Source: JACQNR01 sp049515175 (GTDB taxonomy: Bacteria > Acidobacteriota > Terriglobia > UBA7540). Taken from it: DNA of 19,228 bases. The stretch covers positions 1-19,228 of the forward strand of contig JBEKUI010000083.1 in NCBI GenBank assembly GCA_049515175.1, read 5' to 3'. The notes beneath the pieces were generated by a model. The model saw only the letters and a program-made list of their open reading frames with translations. It was not told the DNA's origin and did no database searches. The position numbers were made by a program, and so were the translations under genes. Below are positions 1 to 7,411 of this stretch, one piece after another. Each line of letters begins with the position of its first letter. Position 1 is the first letter of the stretch.

Positions 1-2
1 TT

Positions 3-404
3 CGGACGGTCGGAAGCTGTGGCGAGGCACTGTTTCATCTGTGGAGCGAGTGCCCGCCCCATGTGGTTTTCACCGACACGCAACTCCCCGATGGCACGTG
101 GTCGGATGTGTTGGTGGTGGCGAAAAAGAGCCCGGTTCCCGTCAGCGTGGTCGTCATCTCGCGACTGGTGGACATGTACCTTTATGTCGAGACGATGGAG
201 AAAGGCGCCTATGACTTCATGGTCTCTCCCATGGAGGCTCTTGAGCTGGAGCATGTGTTTCGCTGCGCGGCCGCGAACGCCCTCCGGCGGCGGCCACCGA
301 CGAACAGCCGGAAGCCTCCGGAAGTGGCGCATGCCCTCAAACTCCAAAAGAATCTGGAACGTGGAACGCTCGAGGACGATGCCGAACTGGTTCCAATCCT
401 GTAA
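3..404 (+). CDS. Response-regulator receiver domain protein, 5' end cut by window
   Basis: The reading frame is open from the first bases and ends at TAA 402-404, so the N-terminus lies outside the window. The visible 133 codons read as the second half of a CheY-like receiver. A beta-strand ending in VVFTD has the Asp in the phospho-acceptor position, followed by the loop QLPDG, then VVVIS (the Ser/Thr switch strand), and then a GAYDFMVSP strand. In normal receivers this last strand ends in K-P; here the Lys is Ser, so phospho-signalling may be altered. After the receiver there is only about 40 residues of charged tail and no recognisable DNA-binding domain. It is transcribed toward the pst operon, and its stop codon overlaps the first PhoB-like heptamer. 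Whether it controls the pst genes cannot be told from the sequence. Confidence 0.75.
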   Translation, partial: RTVGSCGEALFHLWSECPPHVVFTDTQLPDGTWSDVLVVAKKSPVPVSVVVISRLVDMYLYVETMEKGAYDFMVSPMEALELEHVFRCAAANALRRRPPTNSRKPPEVAHALKLQKNLERGTLEDDAELVPIL

Positions 405-449
405 CAGAACATTCATTCCTCCGTCACGTCGGGTTAACGCACATTTGAC
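399..449 (+). promoter_or_regulatory. PhoB-box-like array 1 (five 7-mers, 11-bp spacing)
   Basis: Seven-base units begin at 399, 410, 421, 432 and 443, exactly 11 bp apart: CTGTAAC, CATTCAT, CCGTCAC, GGTTAAC, ATTTGAC. All five have T at position 4 and A at position 6. The first three match the E. coli Pho-box half-site CTGTCAT at 5 of 7 positions; the last two are weak (2-3 of 7). A 7-mer plus 4-bp spacer is the known geometry of PhoB-family tandem sites. The position upstream of pstS fits phosphate-starvation control. That PhoB binds here is inference. Confidence 0.5.
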
Positions 450-462
450 ATCATCCTCGTCT

Positions 463-493
463 CGTTCACGAACGTTCCCCAGCCCAGGCTGGG
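463..493. promoter_or_regulatory. Two adjacent palindromes in the pstS leader
   Basis: CGTTC-AC-GAACG occupies 463-474 (5-bp arms, 2-bp centre). CCCAGCC-CA-GGCTGGG occupies 478-493 (7-bp perfect arms, 2-bp centre). They lie between the two PhoB-like arrays. A 2-nt centre is too small for a stable RNA loop without losing a pair, so operator sites for a dimeric regulator are as likely as a hairpin. No T-run follows, so this is not a standard terminator of the upstream gene. Confidence 0.35.
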
Positions 494-541
494 TTCCAAG
501 ATGTCATCTCCTGCTATATGTAGGCGAGATGTCCTCTCCCT

Positions 542-581
542 TCGTTAAAGGAGCTTCATCGGGCTGTAACGTTGCCGTAAC
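542..581 (+). promoter_or_regulatory. PhoB-box-like array 2 (four 7-mers, 11-bp spacing)
   Basis: Units begin at 542, 553, 564 and 575: TCGTTAA, GCTTCAT, CTGTAAC, CCGTAAC. Again all have T at position 4 and A at position 6. The last two are near-identical direct repeats separated by GTTG. The array ends 30 bp before the pstS start codon. A weak -10-like CAGAAT (586-591) follows closely, the arrangement expected when PhoB replaces the -35 contact, but it would leave a very short leader. The promoter itself is therefore uncertain. Confidence 0.5.
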
Positions 582-611
582 AAATCAGAATCATTCTCAG
601 GAGGAGAGTTC

Positions 612-1667
612 ATGAAGAAAAAGCGGTCCATACTACAGGGGTGCTTGGTCGTAGTGAGCCTCTTGGCCGCGGGCCTGCTCTGGCAGGCACAGCGGTCAGT
701 GGCAGCTCCCGCAGCGCCATTGCTGCTTAATGGCGCGGGTGCAACTTTCCCGTATCCCATCTATTCCAAATGGTTTGACGAGTACCACAAGCTCCACCCC
801 GACATTCAGATCAATTACCAGTCGATCGGTTCGGGCGGGGGCATTCGCCAAGTCCTGGCCGGCACTGTCGATTTCGGTGCGACAGACGGGCCCATGACCG
901 ATGAGCAGTTGAGCCAGGCGAAGGTCCGGATTCTGCACTTCCCGACCGTCCTCGGGGCCGTCGTCCCCACGTACAACATTTCGGGTCTGAGCGCGGAATT
1001 AAGATTCACCCCGGAGGCTCTGGCCGGGATCTTCCAGGGGAAAATCACCAAATGGAATGACGCGGAACTCACGCGCCCCAATCCGGGCGTGAATCTTCCC
1101 GGCAACGACATCGTGGTGGTGCACCGGTCCGATGGCAGCGGCACAACCTACGTCTGGACGGACTATCTCTCCAAAGTAAGCGAGGAGTGGAAGACCAAAG
1201 TCGGTAAAAGTACGTCCGTTAACTGGCCCGTGGGCCTGGGCGGCAAGGGCAATGAGGGCGTGGCCGGTCTGGTCAAGCAAACGCCGAATTCTATCGGCTA
1301 CGTCGAGCTGATTTACGCCATTCAGAACAATATGCCCTACGGTCTGGTGCGGAACTCCTCGGGCAGTTTCATCAAGGCCGACCTGGCGAGCACCACGGCG
1401 GCAGCCGCTGGCGCGGCCAAGGAGATGCCGGATGACTTCCGGGTTTCCATCACCAACGCCCCCGGGAAGGATGCCTATCCCATCGCCAGCTTCACTTGGT
1501 TGCTGGTTCCTGCATCGATCGAGGACGGCGCCAAACGCAAGGTCATCACGGACTTCCTGCACTGGATGTTGAACGATGGGCAAAAGCACGCCGAGCCGCT
1601 GGCCTATGCTCGGCTTCCCAAGGCAGTGGTCGCCAAAGAAGTGAAAGCCATCTCCGAGATCAAATAG
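612..1667 (+). CDS. pstS: Phosphate ABC transporter, substrate-binding protein PstS
   Basis: A 351-aa periplasmic phosphate-binding protein of the high-affinity Pst importer. It has a lysine-rich start, a hydrophobic stretch and an Ala-Pro-rich cleavage region near residue 32. There is no lipobox in the right place, so a free periplasmic form is expected. Family motifs are GAGATFPYPIY at the start of the mature protein, the phosphate-loop IGSGGGI, DFGATDGPM, and RSDGSGTTYVWTDYL in the second lobe. The start at 612 is supported by a strong Shine-Dalgarno AGGAGGAG at 599-606. It is first in a tight pstSCAB-phoU operon; pstC starts one base after its stop. PhoB-like repeat arrays upstream suggest induction under phosphate limitation. 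Confidence 0.96.
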   Translation: MKKKRSILQGCLVVVSLLAAGLLWQAQRSVAAPAAPLLLNGAGATFPYPIYSKWFDEYHKLHPDIQINYQSIGSGGGIRQVLAGTVDFGATDGPMTDEQLSQAKVRILHFPTVLGAVVPTYNISGLSAELRFTPEALAGIFQGKITKWNDAELTRPNPGVNLPGNDIVVVHRSDGSGTTYVWTDYLSKVSEEWKTKVGKSTSVNWPVGLGGKGNEGVAGLVKQTPNSIGYVELIYAIQNNMPYGLVRNSSGSFIKADLASTTAAAAGAAKEMPDDFRVSITNAPGKDAYPIASFTWLLVPASIEDGAKRKVITDFLHWMLNDGQKHAEPLAYARLPKAVVAKEVKAISEIK

Positions 1668-1668
1668 C

Positions 1669-2652
1669 ATGGCAAGCACAGCAGTTGTAGTCGAAGGCGC
1701 GCCCCGCCCGGGGCGGGCGCGCGCCTTTCTCCTTCGTTTGCGAAGTGGCGACGAGGTTGCCCATCTCATTACTCTGGTTTTCGCCTCGGCCATCTTTCTG
1801 ATCACTGCCCTGCTCGTTTTCGAGCTTTACCGGAACTCCGCCCTGGCGCGGGAGAAGTTTGGCTGGCATTTTCTAACCACGCGGACCTGGGATCCGGTCT
1901 TCGAGAACTTTGGAGCTCTGCCCTTTATCTTCGGGACGGTGGTGACGTCGGCGGTGGGCCTGCTGCTCGCCATCCCTTTGGGTGTGGGAGCGGCCATCTT
2001 CCTGGCGGAGATGGCTCCGGCGCGAATATCCGACGCGTTGACTTTTGTCATCGAATTGCTCGCCGCGGTTCCCAGCGTCATCTATGGGCTGCTGGCCATG
2101 TTCACGCTCGTGCCCCTGCTGCGGACCGTCGTCCAGCCTTTCCTGAAAAAACACCTGGGTTTCATTCCCCTCTTTCAGGGGCCCAACTACGGTGTGGGGT
2201 TGCTGGCGGCCGGCATCATTCTCGCCATCATGATCGTTCCCTTCATTATTTCGATCTCGCGGGAAGTCCTGATGGCAGTCCCGGTCGAACAGAGGGAGGC
2301 CGCACTGGCGCTGGGCGCCACGCGCTGGGAGTCTACCTGGAAGGTCGTGGTTCCTTACGCCCGCGCCGGCATCCTGGGCTCGATCTTTCTGGCCATGGCC
2401 CGGGCGCTCGGTGAAACGATGGCCGTCACCATGGTCATCGGCAATGATCCCAAGATTACCTCGTCGTTGTTCGCGCCCGGCTATTCCATCGCCGCGGTGA
2501 TTGCCAACGAATTCACAGAAGCGACCAGCGATCTTTATATCCACGCCCTGATCGAGCTGAGCCTGGTGCTCTTTGTGCTGACCATAATCCTCAATGGTCT
2601 GGCGCGCCTGCTGATCCTGGCCACGCAGCGCAAAGGGACGGCGCATCCATGA
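1669..2652 (+). CDS. pstC: Phosphate ABC transporter permease PstC
   Basis: A 327-aa inner-membrane permease. It is hydrophobic throughout, with about six membrane spans after a charged Arg-rich N-terminus. The cytoplasmic coupling (EAA-type) loop is visible as EAALALGATRWESTWKVVVP, followed by ALGETMAVTMVIGN. That is the PstC pattern, with the charged Arg/Glu pair known to matter for phosphate passage in the family. A loop containing FLKKHLGFIPLFQGP (about residues 155-175) separates two spans, as in other PstC proteins. The start is 1 bp after the pstS stop, and the stop overlaps the pstA start in an ATGA, so translation is probably coupled. It pairs with PstA to form the channel. Confidence 0.96.
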   Translation: MASTAVVVEGAPRPGRARAFLLRLRSGDEVAHLITLVFASAIFLITALLVFELYRNSALAREKFGWHFLTTRTWDPVFENFGALPFIFGTVVTSAVGLLLAIPLGVGAAIFLAEMAPARISDALTFVIELLAAVPSVIYGLLAMFTLVPLLRTVVQPFLKKHLGFIPLFQGPNYGVGLLAAGIILAIMIVPFIISISREVLMAVPVEQREAALALGATRWESTWKVVVPYARAGILGSIFLAMARALGETMAVTMVIGNDPKITSSLFAPGYSIAAVIANEFTEATSDLYIHALIELSLVLFVLTIILNGLARLLILATQRKGTAHP

Positions 2653-3500
2653 ACTACCGGACGGTATGGAGAAAATCCGTCAATGCCGTAATGCTCAGTC
2701 TCACCGGCCTATGCACCCTGCTGACAGTCAGCGTGCTCTTTTTCATTCTCGGATATCTGGTCTGGAACGGTGCGGGGGCCATCAATTGGGACTTCTTCAC
2801 CAAACTGCCAAAACCCGTGGGGGAGACCGGCGGAGGCATGGCCAACGCCATCGTGGGAAGCGCCAAGCTGCTTCTTTTAGCGGCCCTCACCGGCGTTCCC
2901 ATTGGCTTCATGGGAGGGGTCTATCTGGCGGAGTTCGGTGGAAAGACCTTTTCGTTCGTGGTCCGTTATATGACGGACCTGCTGAACGGCGTGCCTTCGA
3001 TCGTCATGGGGATTTTTGCCTATACGATGGTAGTCCTTCCCATGAAACACTTTTCGACGATGGCCGGAGGGCTGGCCCTCGGCGTGATGATGATTCCCAT
3101 CGCCGTGCGCAGCACGGAAGAATTCCTGCGCACCGTTCCAGCCTCTCTGCGGGAAGGGGCTCTAGCCTTGGGGGCCAGTAAATGGAAAGCCATCGCCACC
3201 GTAGTGATTCCGGCTGCCCTCCGAGGAATCCTGACCGGGATCATCCTGGACCTCGCCCGGGTGGCGGGTGAGACGGCACCACTTCTTTTCACCGCCTTCA
3301 ACAACCGATTCTGGAGTCCTGGCTGGGACCAGCCCACGGCGTCGCTTCCCGTCATGATCTTTACTTACGCTATCGCCCCTTATGAAGACTGGCACCGGCA
3401 AGCCTGGGCGGCCGGACTCGTCCTGCTGGGCCTGGTCCTTCTGGCGAACATCACGGCACGCGTGGTTCTGGCTCGCAAACTCTCCTCTGTGGCGGGATAA
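2649..3500 (+). CDS. pstA: Phosphate ABC transporter permease PstA
   Basis: A 283-aa inner-membrane permease partner of PstC. It has an N-terminal span (residues about 15-40), then a GETGGGMANAIVGS entry segment, five further spans and the coupling loop EGALALGASKWKAIATVVIP, followed by ARVAGETAPLLFTA. This signature separates PstA from PstC. The start codon overlaps the pstC stop (ATGA, 2649-2652). Length and motif order are normal for the family and no defect is seen. The pstB start follows 3 bp after the stop. Confidence 0.96.
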   Translation: MNYRTVWRKSVNAVMLSLTGLCTLLTVSVLFFILGYLVWNGAGAINWDFFTKLPKPVGETGGGMANAIVGSAKLLLLAALTGVPIGFMGGVYLAEFGGKTFSFVVRYMTDLLNGVPSIVMGIFAYTMVVLPMKHFSTMAGGLALGVMMIPIAVRSTEEFLRTVPASLREGALALGASKWKAIATVVIPAALRGILTGIILDLARVAGETAPLLFTAFNNRFWSPGWDQPTASLPVMIFTYAIAPYEDWHRQAWAAGLVLLGLVLLANITARVVLARKLSSVAG

Positions 3501-3503
3501 CCT

Positions 3504-4340
3504 ATGGGCGTCACGATGGACCCACTTCTTCTCACTCCGGCGGCTGGAAACGATCGACCGGAAAAGTTACGGACGATACACCCGGCGGGGGGCGCGGCCA
3601 AGATCCAGGTGGTCGATCTGAATTTTTATTACGGCAAAGTCCAGGCCCTGCAAGGTATCAGCTTGGACATTGCGGCGAACCGCATCACCGCGCTGATTGG
3701 TCCGTCGGGGTGCGGAAAGTCAACTTTCCTGCGCAGCCTGAACCGTATGTACGAAACAGTCCGCCACGCCCGCGCCGACGGCCAGATTCTGCTCGACAGC
3801 CAAAACGCTCTTGACATGGACGTTTCCCAACTGCGCCGGCGTGTGGGGATGGTGTTCCAGAAGTCCAACCCTTTCCCGAAGTCCATTTTTGACAATGTTG
3901 CCTACGGTTTGAGGGTAAACGGCTGGAAGGGCCAAGGGACGCTCCGGGAAGCAGTGGAGAGAAGCCTGGTCCGTGCGGCCCTATGGGACGAGGTCAAGGA
4001 CAAGCTCCACAAGTCGGCCTATGCGCTTTCCGGAGGTCAACAGCAACGGCTGTGCATCGCGCGTGCCCTGGCGGTTGACCCGGAGGTGCTGCTTCTCGAC
4101 GAGCCCTGCTCGGCGCTGGACCCCATCGCCACGGCGAAAATCGAGGAGCTTTTGTTCGACCTCAAGAAACAGTGTACGATTGTCATCGTCACCCACAATA
4201 TGCAGCAGGCGGCAAGGGTGGCGGACTTCACGGGGTTCTTTTTGATGGGCCGACTCATCGAGTTCAACGAAACTGGAATCATTTTCAAAACACCGGCGAA
4301 GAAGGAAACCGAGGACTACATCACCGGTCGCTTTGGATAA
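3504..4340 (+). CDS. pstB: Phosphate ABC transporter ATP-binding protein PstB
   Basis: A 278-aa cytoplasmic ATPase that powers PstCA. It shows Walker A GPSGCGKS (residues 66-73), the Q-loop in VGMVFQKSNPFPKSI, the ABC signature LSGGQQQR (175-182), Walker B LLLDEP with the D-loop SALDP, and the switch His in IVTHN. The C-terminal FETPAxxxTEDYITGRFG-type ending typical of PstB is present as FKTPAKKETEDYITGRFG. The first about 33 residues precede the conserved core. An alternative ATG at 3516 would remove four of them, and neither start has a strong Shine-Dalgarno. The gene sits 3 bp after pstA. Confidence 0.96.
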   Translation: MGVTMDPLLLTPAAGNDRPEKLRTIHPAGGAAKIQVVDLNFYYGKVQALQGISLDIAANRITALIGPSGCGKSTFLRSLNRMYETVRHARADGQILLDSQNALDMDVSQLRRRVGMVFQKSNPFPKSIFDNVAYGLRVNGWKGQGTLREAVERSLVRAALWDEVKDKLHKSAYALSGGQQQRLCIARALAVDPEVLLLDEPCSALDPIATAKIEELLFDLKKQCTIVIVTHNMQQAARVADFTGFFLMGRLIEFNETGIIFKTPAKKETEDYITGRFG

Positions 4341-4345
4341 GGCAA

Positions 4346-4371
4346 CGGCCCAGAACGCGATTCCTGGGCCG
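4346..4371 (+). other. Hairpin in the pstB-phoU gap
   Basis: An 8-bp perfect inverted repeat CGGCCCAG / CTGGGCCG encloses a 10-nt loop, in the 58-bp space between pstB and phoU. No T-run follows, so it is not a typical intrinsic terminator. It could stabilise the upstream mRNA or lower phoU expression relative to pst; this is inference. Confidence 0.4.
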
Positions 4372-4398
4372 GCGTAAGCAGGGGCGGAGCGGGGGAGC

Positions 4399-5061
4399 AT
4401 GAAACACTTCCAGGAAGAACTCGAAGACCTCAAGGGCCGGCTGCTCGAAATGGGCGGCTTGGTGGAGTCGGCGGTGTACCGCAGCGTGCTCGCGGTGGTC
4501 GAGAAGGACGGCGAGCAGGCCCAGCAGGTACTGAAGAACGAAGCGCGTGTCAACCAGATGGAAATCGAGATTGATGAGCTGGCAACGCGACTGCTGGCCC
4601 TGCAACAGCCCATGGCTACTGACTTGCGGTTCCTGACCGCCGCCATCAAGATCAACAACGACCTCGAGCGCATGGGCGACTTGGCGGTCAACATCGTTGA
4701 ACGGTCGCTGGCGCTCATGCACGAGCCCGTGATCATGCCCCTCATCGACATTCCGCGCATGGCCAAACTCGCCGAGTCCATGGTAAGGAAGAGTCTCGAT
4801 TCCTTCGTGCGCAGCGATGCCGAACTGGCGCGCAACGTGTTGCTCTCCGACGACGCCGTGGACGATTTGCGCGACACGATCTATGAGGAGCTGCTCCGCT
4901 TCATGCAGAAGGACCCTGCCAATGTTCGTCCCGGCGTCAACTTCATGTTCGTCGCCCGCAGTCTGGAGCGCCTGGCCGACCACGCCACCAACATCGCCGA
5001 AGACGTCCTATTCCTCGTGCAAGGTGTCGAGGTCCGCCACCACGCCGAAGTCCGGAAGTAA
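4399..5061 (+). CDS. phoU: Phosphate-specific transport system accessory protein PhoU
   Basis: A 220-aa cytoplasmic helical protein that links the Pst importer to the PhoR/PhoB-type sensor system and restrains phosphate uptake. It has two tandem PhoU three-helix repeats. Each carries the metal-binding helix motif: LERMGDLAVNIVE in the first half and LERLADHATNIAED in the second. The N-terminal HFQEELEDLKGRLLEMGGLVESAV also matches the family. Length is normal (usually 215-240 aa). A purine-rich CGGAG about 9 nt before the ATG supports the start. It is last in the pst operon, as in many bacteria. Confidence 0.96.
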   Translation: MKHFQEELEDLKGRLLEMGGLVESAVYRSVLAVVEKDGEQAQQVLKNEARVNQMEIEIDELATRLLALQQPMATDLRFLTAAIKINNDLERMGDLAVNIVERSLALMHEPVIMPLIDIPRMAKLAESMVRKSLDSFVRSDAELARNVLLSDDAVDDLRDTIYEELLRFMQKDPANVRPGVNFMFVARSLERLADHATNIAEDVLFLVQGVEVRHHAEVRK

Positions 5062-5456
5062 TCGTCCCCAATCGGCGACCGCAGATGGCCTGGCGCTTCG
5101 GGCAATGACCACCTGCATATACACTGCGGTATCCTACCGTACATCGTGACGGCTGAGCGCACGGGAGTGTATGAGTTCCTTCCGACGGCACCTGCGGCCG
5201 GCGGGCGATCATTCTTGGCCGGGGGAACCGGATCGTCGATCTGCTGCACCTCGGCCAATGAACTATCGTCCGGGAATGACTTCGAGGTGACTAGCCAACC
5301 CCGCTGCCGGGGCTGCATCGAACTTTCGGGGGCCCCTTGGAGCTTCGTGCCCCATTTTCTCTTTGACGGCCTCAGGCAGATGATGATGAAATGGAGGTTT
5401 GGCTACGCTGTTCTAGCGGGCTCGAAGAGATCAGCAATCGCACGGGGGACGGACGA
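5062..5456. other. Gene-poor stretch after phoU, with hairpin and candidate promoter
   Basis: About 395 bp hold no convincing gene. Short open frames here have no recognisable product or consistent start. A small GC hairpin, CCCCG-CTGC-CGGGG, is at 5299-5312. It lacks a T-run and is at best a weak transcription stop. TTGACG at 5363-5368, an 18-bp spacer and TGAAAT at 5387-5392 form a possible sigma-70-type promoter for the gene at 5457. Confidence in this promoter is low. Confidence 0.35.
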
Positions 5457-6104
5457 ATGAGGCGACGTGTTATCGCAATCGGCCTGGTCGGCTTGATGGT
5501 CGCGGGGGGATCACCCCGTCTCCTCGCGCAGCAGGCCGCAGAGAATGAAGAGTGGACCGTCCCAGAAGGGACGGAGTTCAAGCTCCAGCTTCACACCACG
5601 GTCAACTCCAAAACCAGCAAGTCCGGTGACCGAGTGCTGGCTACTCTGATCGATCCGGTGGCGGTGGAAGACCGAGAAGTTCTCCCCAAAGGAGTCCGGA
5701 TCGACGGACACGTTGGCGAAGTCAAAGGCGCCGGCCGAAAGGGCAAGGGCGGCTACCTCTATGTGGTCTTTGATACGGTGGAATTGCCCACCGGCGAGAA
5801 GGTGGCGATTATCGGCTCCCTCACCGAAATCTTTTCGAGCGAGGGCGGCGGAGACTCCCTGGTCGGTGTGGAAGGGGAACTCAAAGGCCGGGGCGCCTCG
5901 CGCAAAACGCAGGCAGCCATTATTGGGGCGAGTACTATCGCGGGCGCGTCCGTAGGCGTCGGGACCGGAATTGCCATGGGAGCGGCAGGTGTGCTGGTTG
6001 CCCTCCTGATACCCAAAGGCAAGCAGGCTTCTCTCATGGCCGGATCGCTCGTGGGTATGCGCCTCGATCGCGACGTGAGCTTCAACCTGCCTGCCAACGA
6101 ATAG
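5457..6104 (+). CDS. Secreted glycine-rich protein with VirB10/TrbI-like beta segment, unknown function
   Basis: A 215-aa protein. The start at ATG 5457 gives a clean signal peptide (basic MRRR, hydrophobic core, cleavage near LLAQQ) and is preceded by GGGGGAC; an upstream in-frame ATG at 5391 would spoil it. Residues about 32-115 read as a beta-rich unit: VPEGTEF, then VNSKTSKSGDRVLATLIDPV, then VLPKGVRIDGHVGEV, then a strand-turn ending ELPTGEKVAI. This spacing resembles the C-terminal domain of VirB10/TrbI proteins, but there is no other conjugation gene nearby and the match is by eye. Residues about 155-200 are a glycine/alanine-rich, zipper-like helix (GASTIAGASVGVGTGIAMGAA) that could enter a membrane. 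It stands alone, converging with the minus-strand block. No function is assigned. Confidence 0.8.
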   Translation: MRRRVIAIGLVGLMVAGGSPRLLAQQAAENEEWTVPEGTEFKLQLHTTVNSKTSKSGDRVLATLIDPVAVEDREVLPKGVRIDGHVGEVKGAGRKGKGGYLYVVFDTVELPTGEKVAIIGSLTEIFSSEGGGDSLVGVEGELKGRGASRKTQAAIIGASTIAGASVGVGTGIAMGAAGVLVALLIPKGKQASLMAGSLVGMRLDRDVSFNLPANE

Positions 6105-6205
6105 ACAGGCGTCGCAAACTCTCCTGTAGTTTTCAAATCCTCAAAACGTGTATTGGGGAAGCGTTTCTCCGGAGGCCGGGGACGCGTAGGAAATTTACCG
6201 CCGCC

Positions 6206-7399
6206 CTAGCGGACGTTGGGAGGAGGCGGGCTGAGCCGTGCAGTCGCCGGCAACCGCAGCAATTGTGAGGCTGGGACAATGCGCACGTTGTGCCGTTCCA
6301 GTTCCGGCAGGAAGCGTTCCAGAGCGGCGAGGGTGGTCGGGTGGGGATGGCCGATTGCCAGCGCCGCGTCCTGGGTCTCGATCAAGCGGAGGAACTCGCG
6401 GAGTCGGCCGACTGTGTATGGCACCGTCTCGACGTCGTCCAGAAAGACCGAGCGAAAAGTGGCGGGGATCCCCCGGCGACGCGCCACTTCCAGGGCCACG
6501 CTCTGCGCCGTAGTTCGGCTGTCCACGAAGAATAGCCGGCGCTCGGCCAGCGTCTCAATAACAACCTTCATCAGGCGTTCGTCGGCAGTGGCTCGCGATC
6601 CCATATGATTGTTGACGCCAGAGACGAAGGGCACAGAACTTAGATCCTCATCCACCAGGCGCTCGACCTCCGCACGGCTCATGCCCACACGAATTTCCCC
6701 TGGCCCGGGGCGCACGCCGGAGTCCGGCTCCATCGGCAAATGCAGCATGACTTCCCTTCCCACGCGGTGCGCTTCTTCCGCCGTGGCCGTGGAGTACACG
6801 AGGTGCGGGAGGACGGCGAAAGTGATGGGATAGGGCAACTGGACGAGCTTGTGGGCGGCTTCCAGGTCCTGTCCCAGGTCATCAATGACCAGGGCGGCGT
6901 GGCGAATCTTGGGAACTTCGCGGATGAGCCAGCGCCCGTACTCCGTACCGCCGCGGAGGCAGCGCAACTCGGTGAGGCGCTCATGGCCTCCGGCGCGCCA
7001 TGTGGTGCTCTTCAGCTGGAAGTGGTCGCGTGCCGCCTGGCCGGCCATGGCGGCCAATACGTCGTCATAATGTGATGCGGCGACCACCGCTTCCGCAGCT
7101 CCTGCTGCCTGGGGCGGAAAGGGCGCGTAAGGAGGCGTCTTGACCCAGGCGTCGTCCCCACCCGCGCGCTCGATGGCCATTCGGATGCGCGCGGCGGTGC
7201 GTAAGCGGTCCGGCTCAGGCACAGGTCTCGAGATAAACGGAAGGCGGCCGCGGCGCGCCAGAAAAATCCCGAGGGCGGCCAGGGCCAGGAGGCCGAGGGC
7301 GAGCGCCACAATTCCGGCGCGCGAGCGTAGCCGGCTGTGGGAGCGGGCACGCCCGTTGCGGGAGACCGGCTTGCGGGAGGTTGTGCGGTGGCTGGCCAA
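6206..7399 (-). CDS. Divergent polysaccharide deacetylase family protein (YibQ-like)
   Basis: 397 aa with one N-terminal membrane anchor (about residues 29-48) after a basic tail, placing the catalytic part in the periplasm. The C-terminal about 225 residues match the divergent polysaccharide deacetylase (DUF610/YibQ) family: VIDDLG (171-176), HLPMEP (220-225), NNHMGSR (263-269), FFVDSRT (290-296), LDDVE (320-324) and IGHPHP (349-354), the Asp/His pattern of the deacetylase fold. Its enzymatic activity is not well defined in the family. No ATG precedes the anchor; TTG at 7399 is the likely start, four codons after the upstream gene's stop, so the pair is an operon. Genes of this family often adjoin ctpA/envC genes acting on peptidoglycan. 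Confidence 0.88.
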   Translation of the reverse strand: MASHRTTSRKPVSRNGRARSHSRLRSRAGIVALALGLLALAALGIFLARRGRLPFISRPVPEPDRLRTAARIRMAIERAGGDDAWVKTPPYAPFPPQAAGAAEAVVAASHYDDVLAAMAGQAARDHFQLKSTTWRAGGHERLTELRCLRGGTEYGRWLIREVPKIRHAALVIDDLGQDLEAAHKLVQLPYPITFAVLPHLVYSTATAEEAHRVGREVMLHLPMEPDSGVRPGPGEIRVGMSRAEVERLVDEDLSSVPFVSGVNNHMGSRATADERLMKVVIETLAERRLFFVDSRTTAQSVALEVARRRGIPATFRSVFLDDVETVPYTVGRLREFLRLIETQDAALAIGHPHPTTLAALERFLPELERHNVRIVPASQLLRLPATARLSPPPPNVR

Positions 7400-7411
7400 C
7401 GGCGATGCGGT

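Noticed and set aside
445..450. Perfect TTGACA in the pstS leader as a -35 box
   Set aside because: No acceptable -10 lies 16-18 bp downstream, and it overlaps the fifth PhoB-like unit, so a constitutive promoter was not called.
999..1805. 268-codon open frame antisense to pstS/pstC
   Set aside because: It is composition-driven antisense of two unmistakable transporter genes, with no domain of its own.
3981..4877. 298-codon open frame antisense to pstB/phoU
   Set aside because: A serine-rich low-complexity product opposite two well-identified genes; a shadow frame.
5146..5460. 104-codon plus-strand frame (GTG start) after phoU
   Set aside because: No family motif, no ribosome-binding site, and an amino-acid mix unlike a real protein. 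It overlaps the likely promoter of the 5457 gene.
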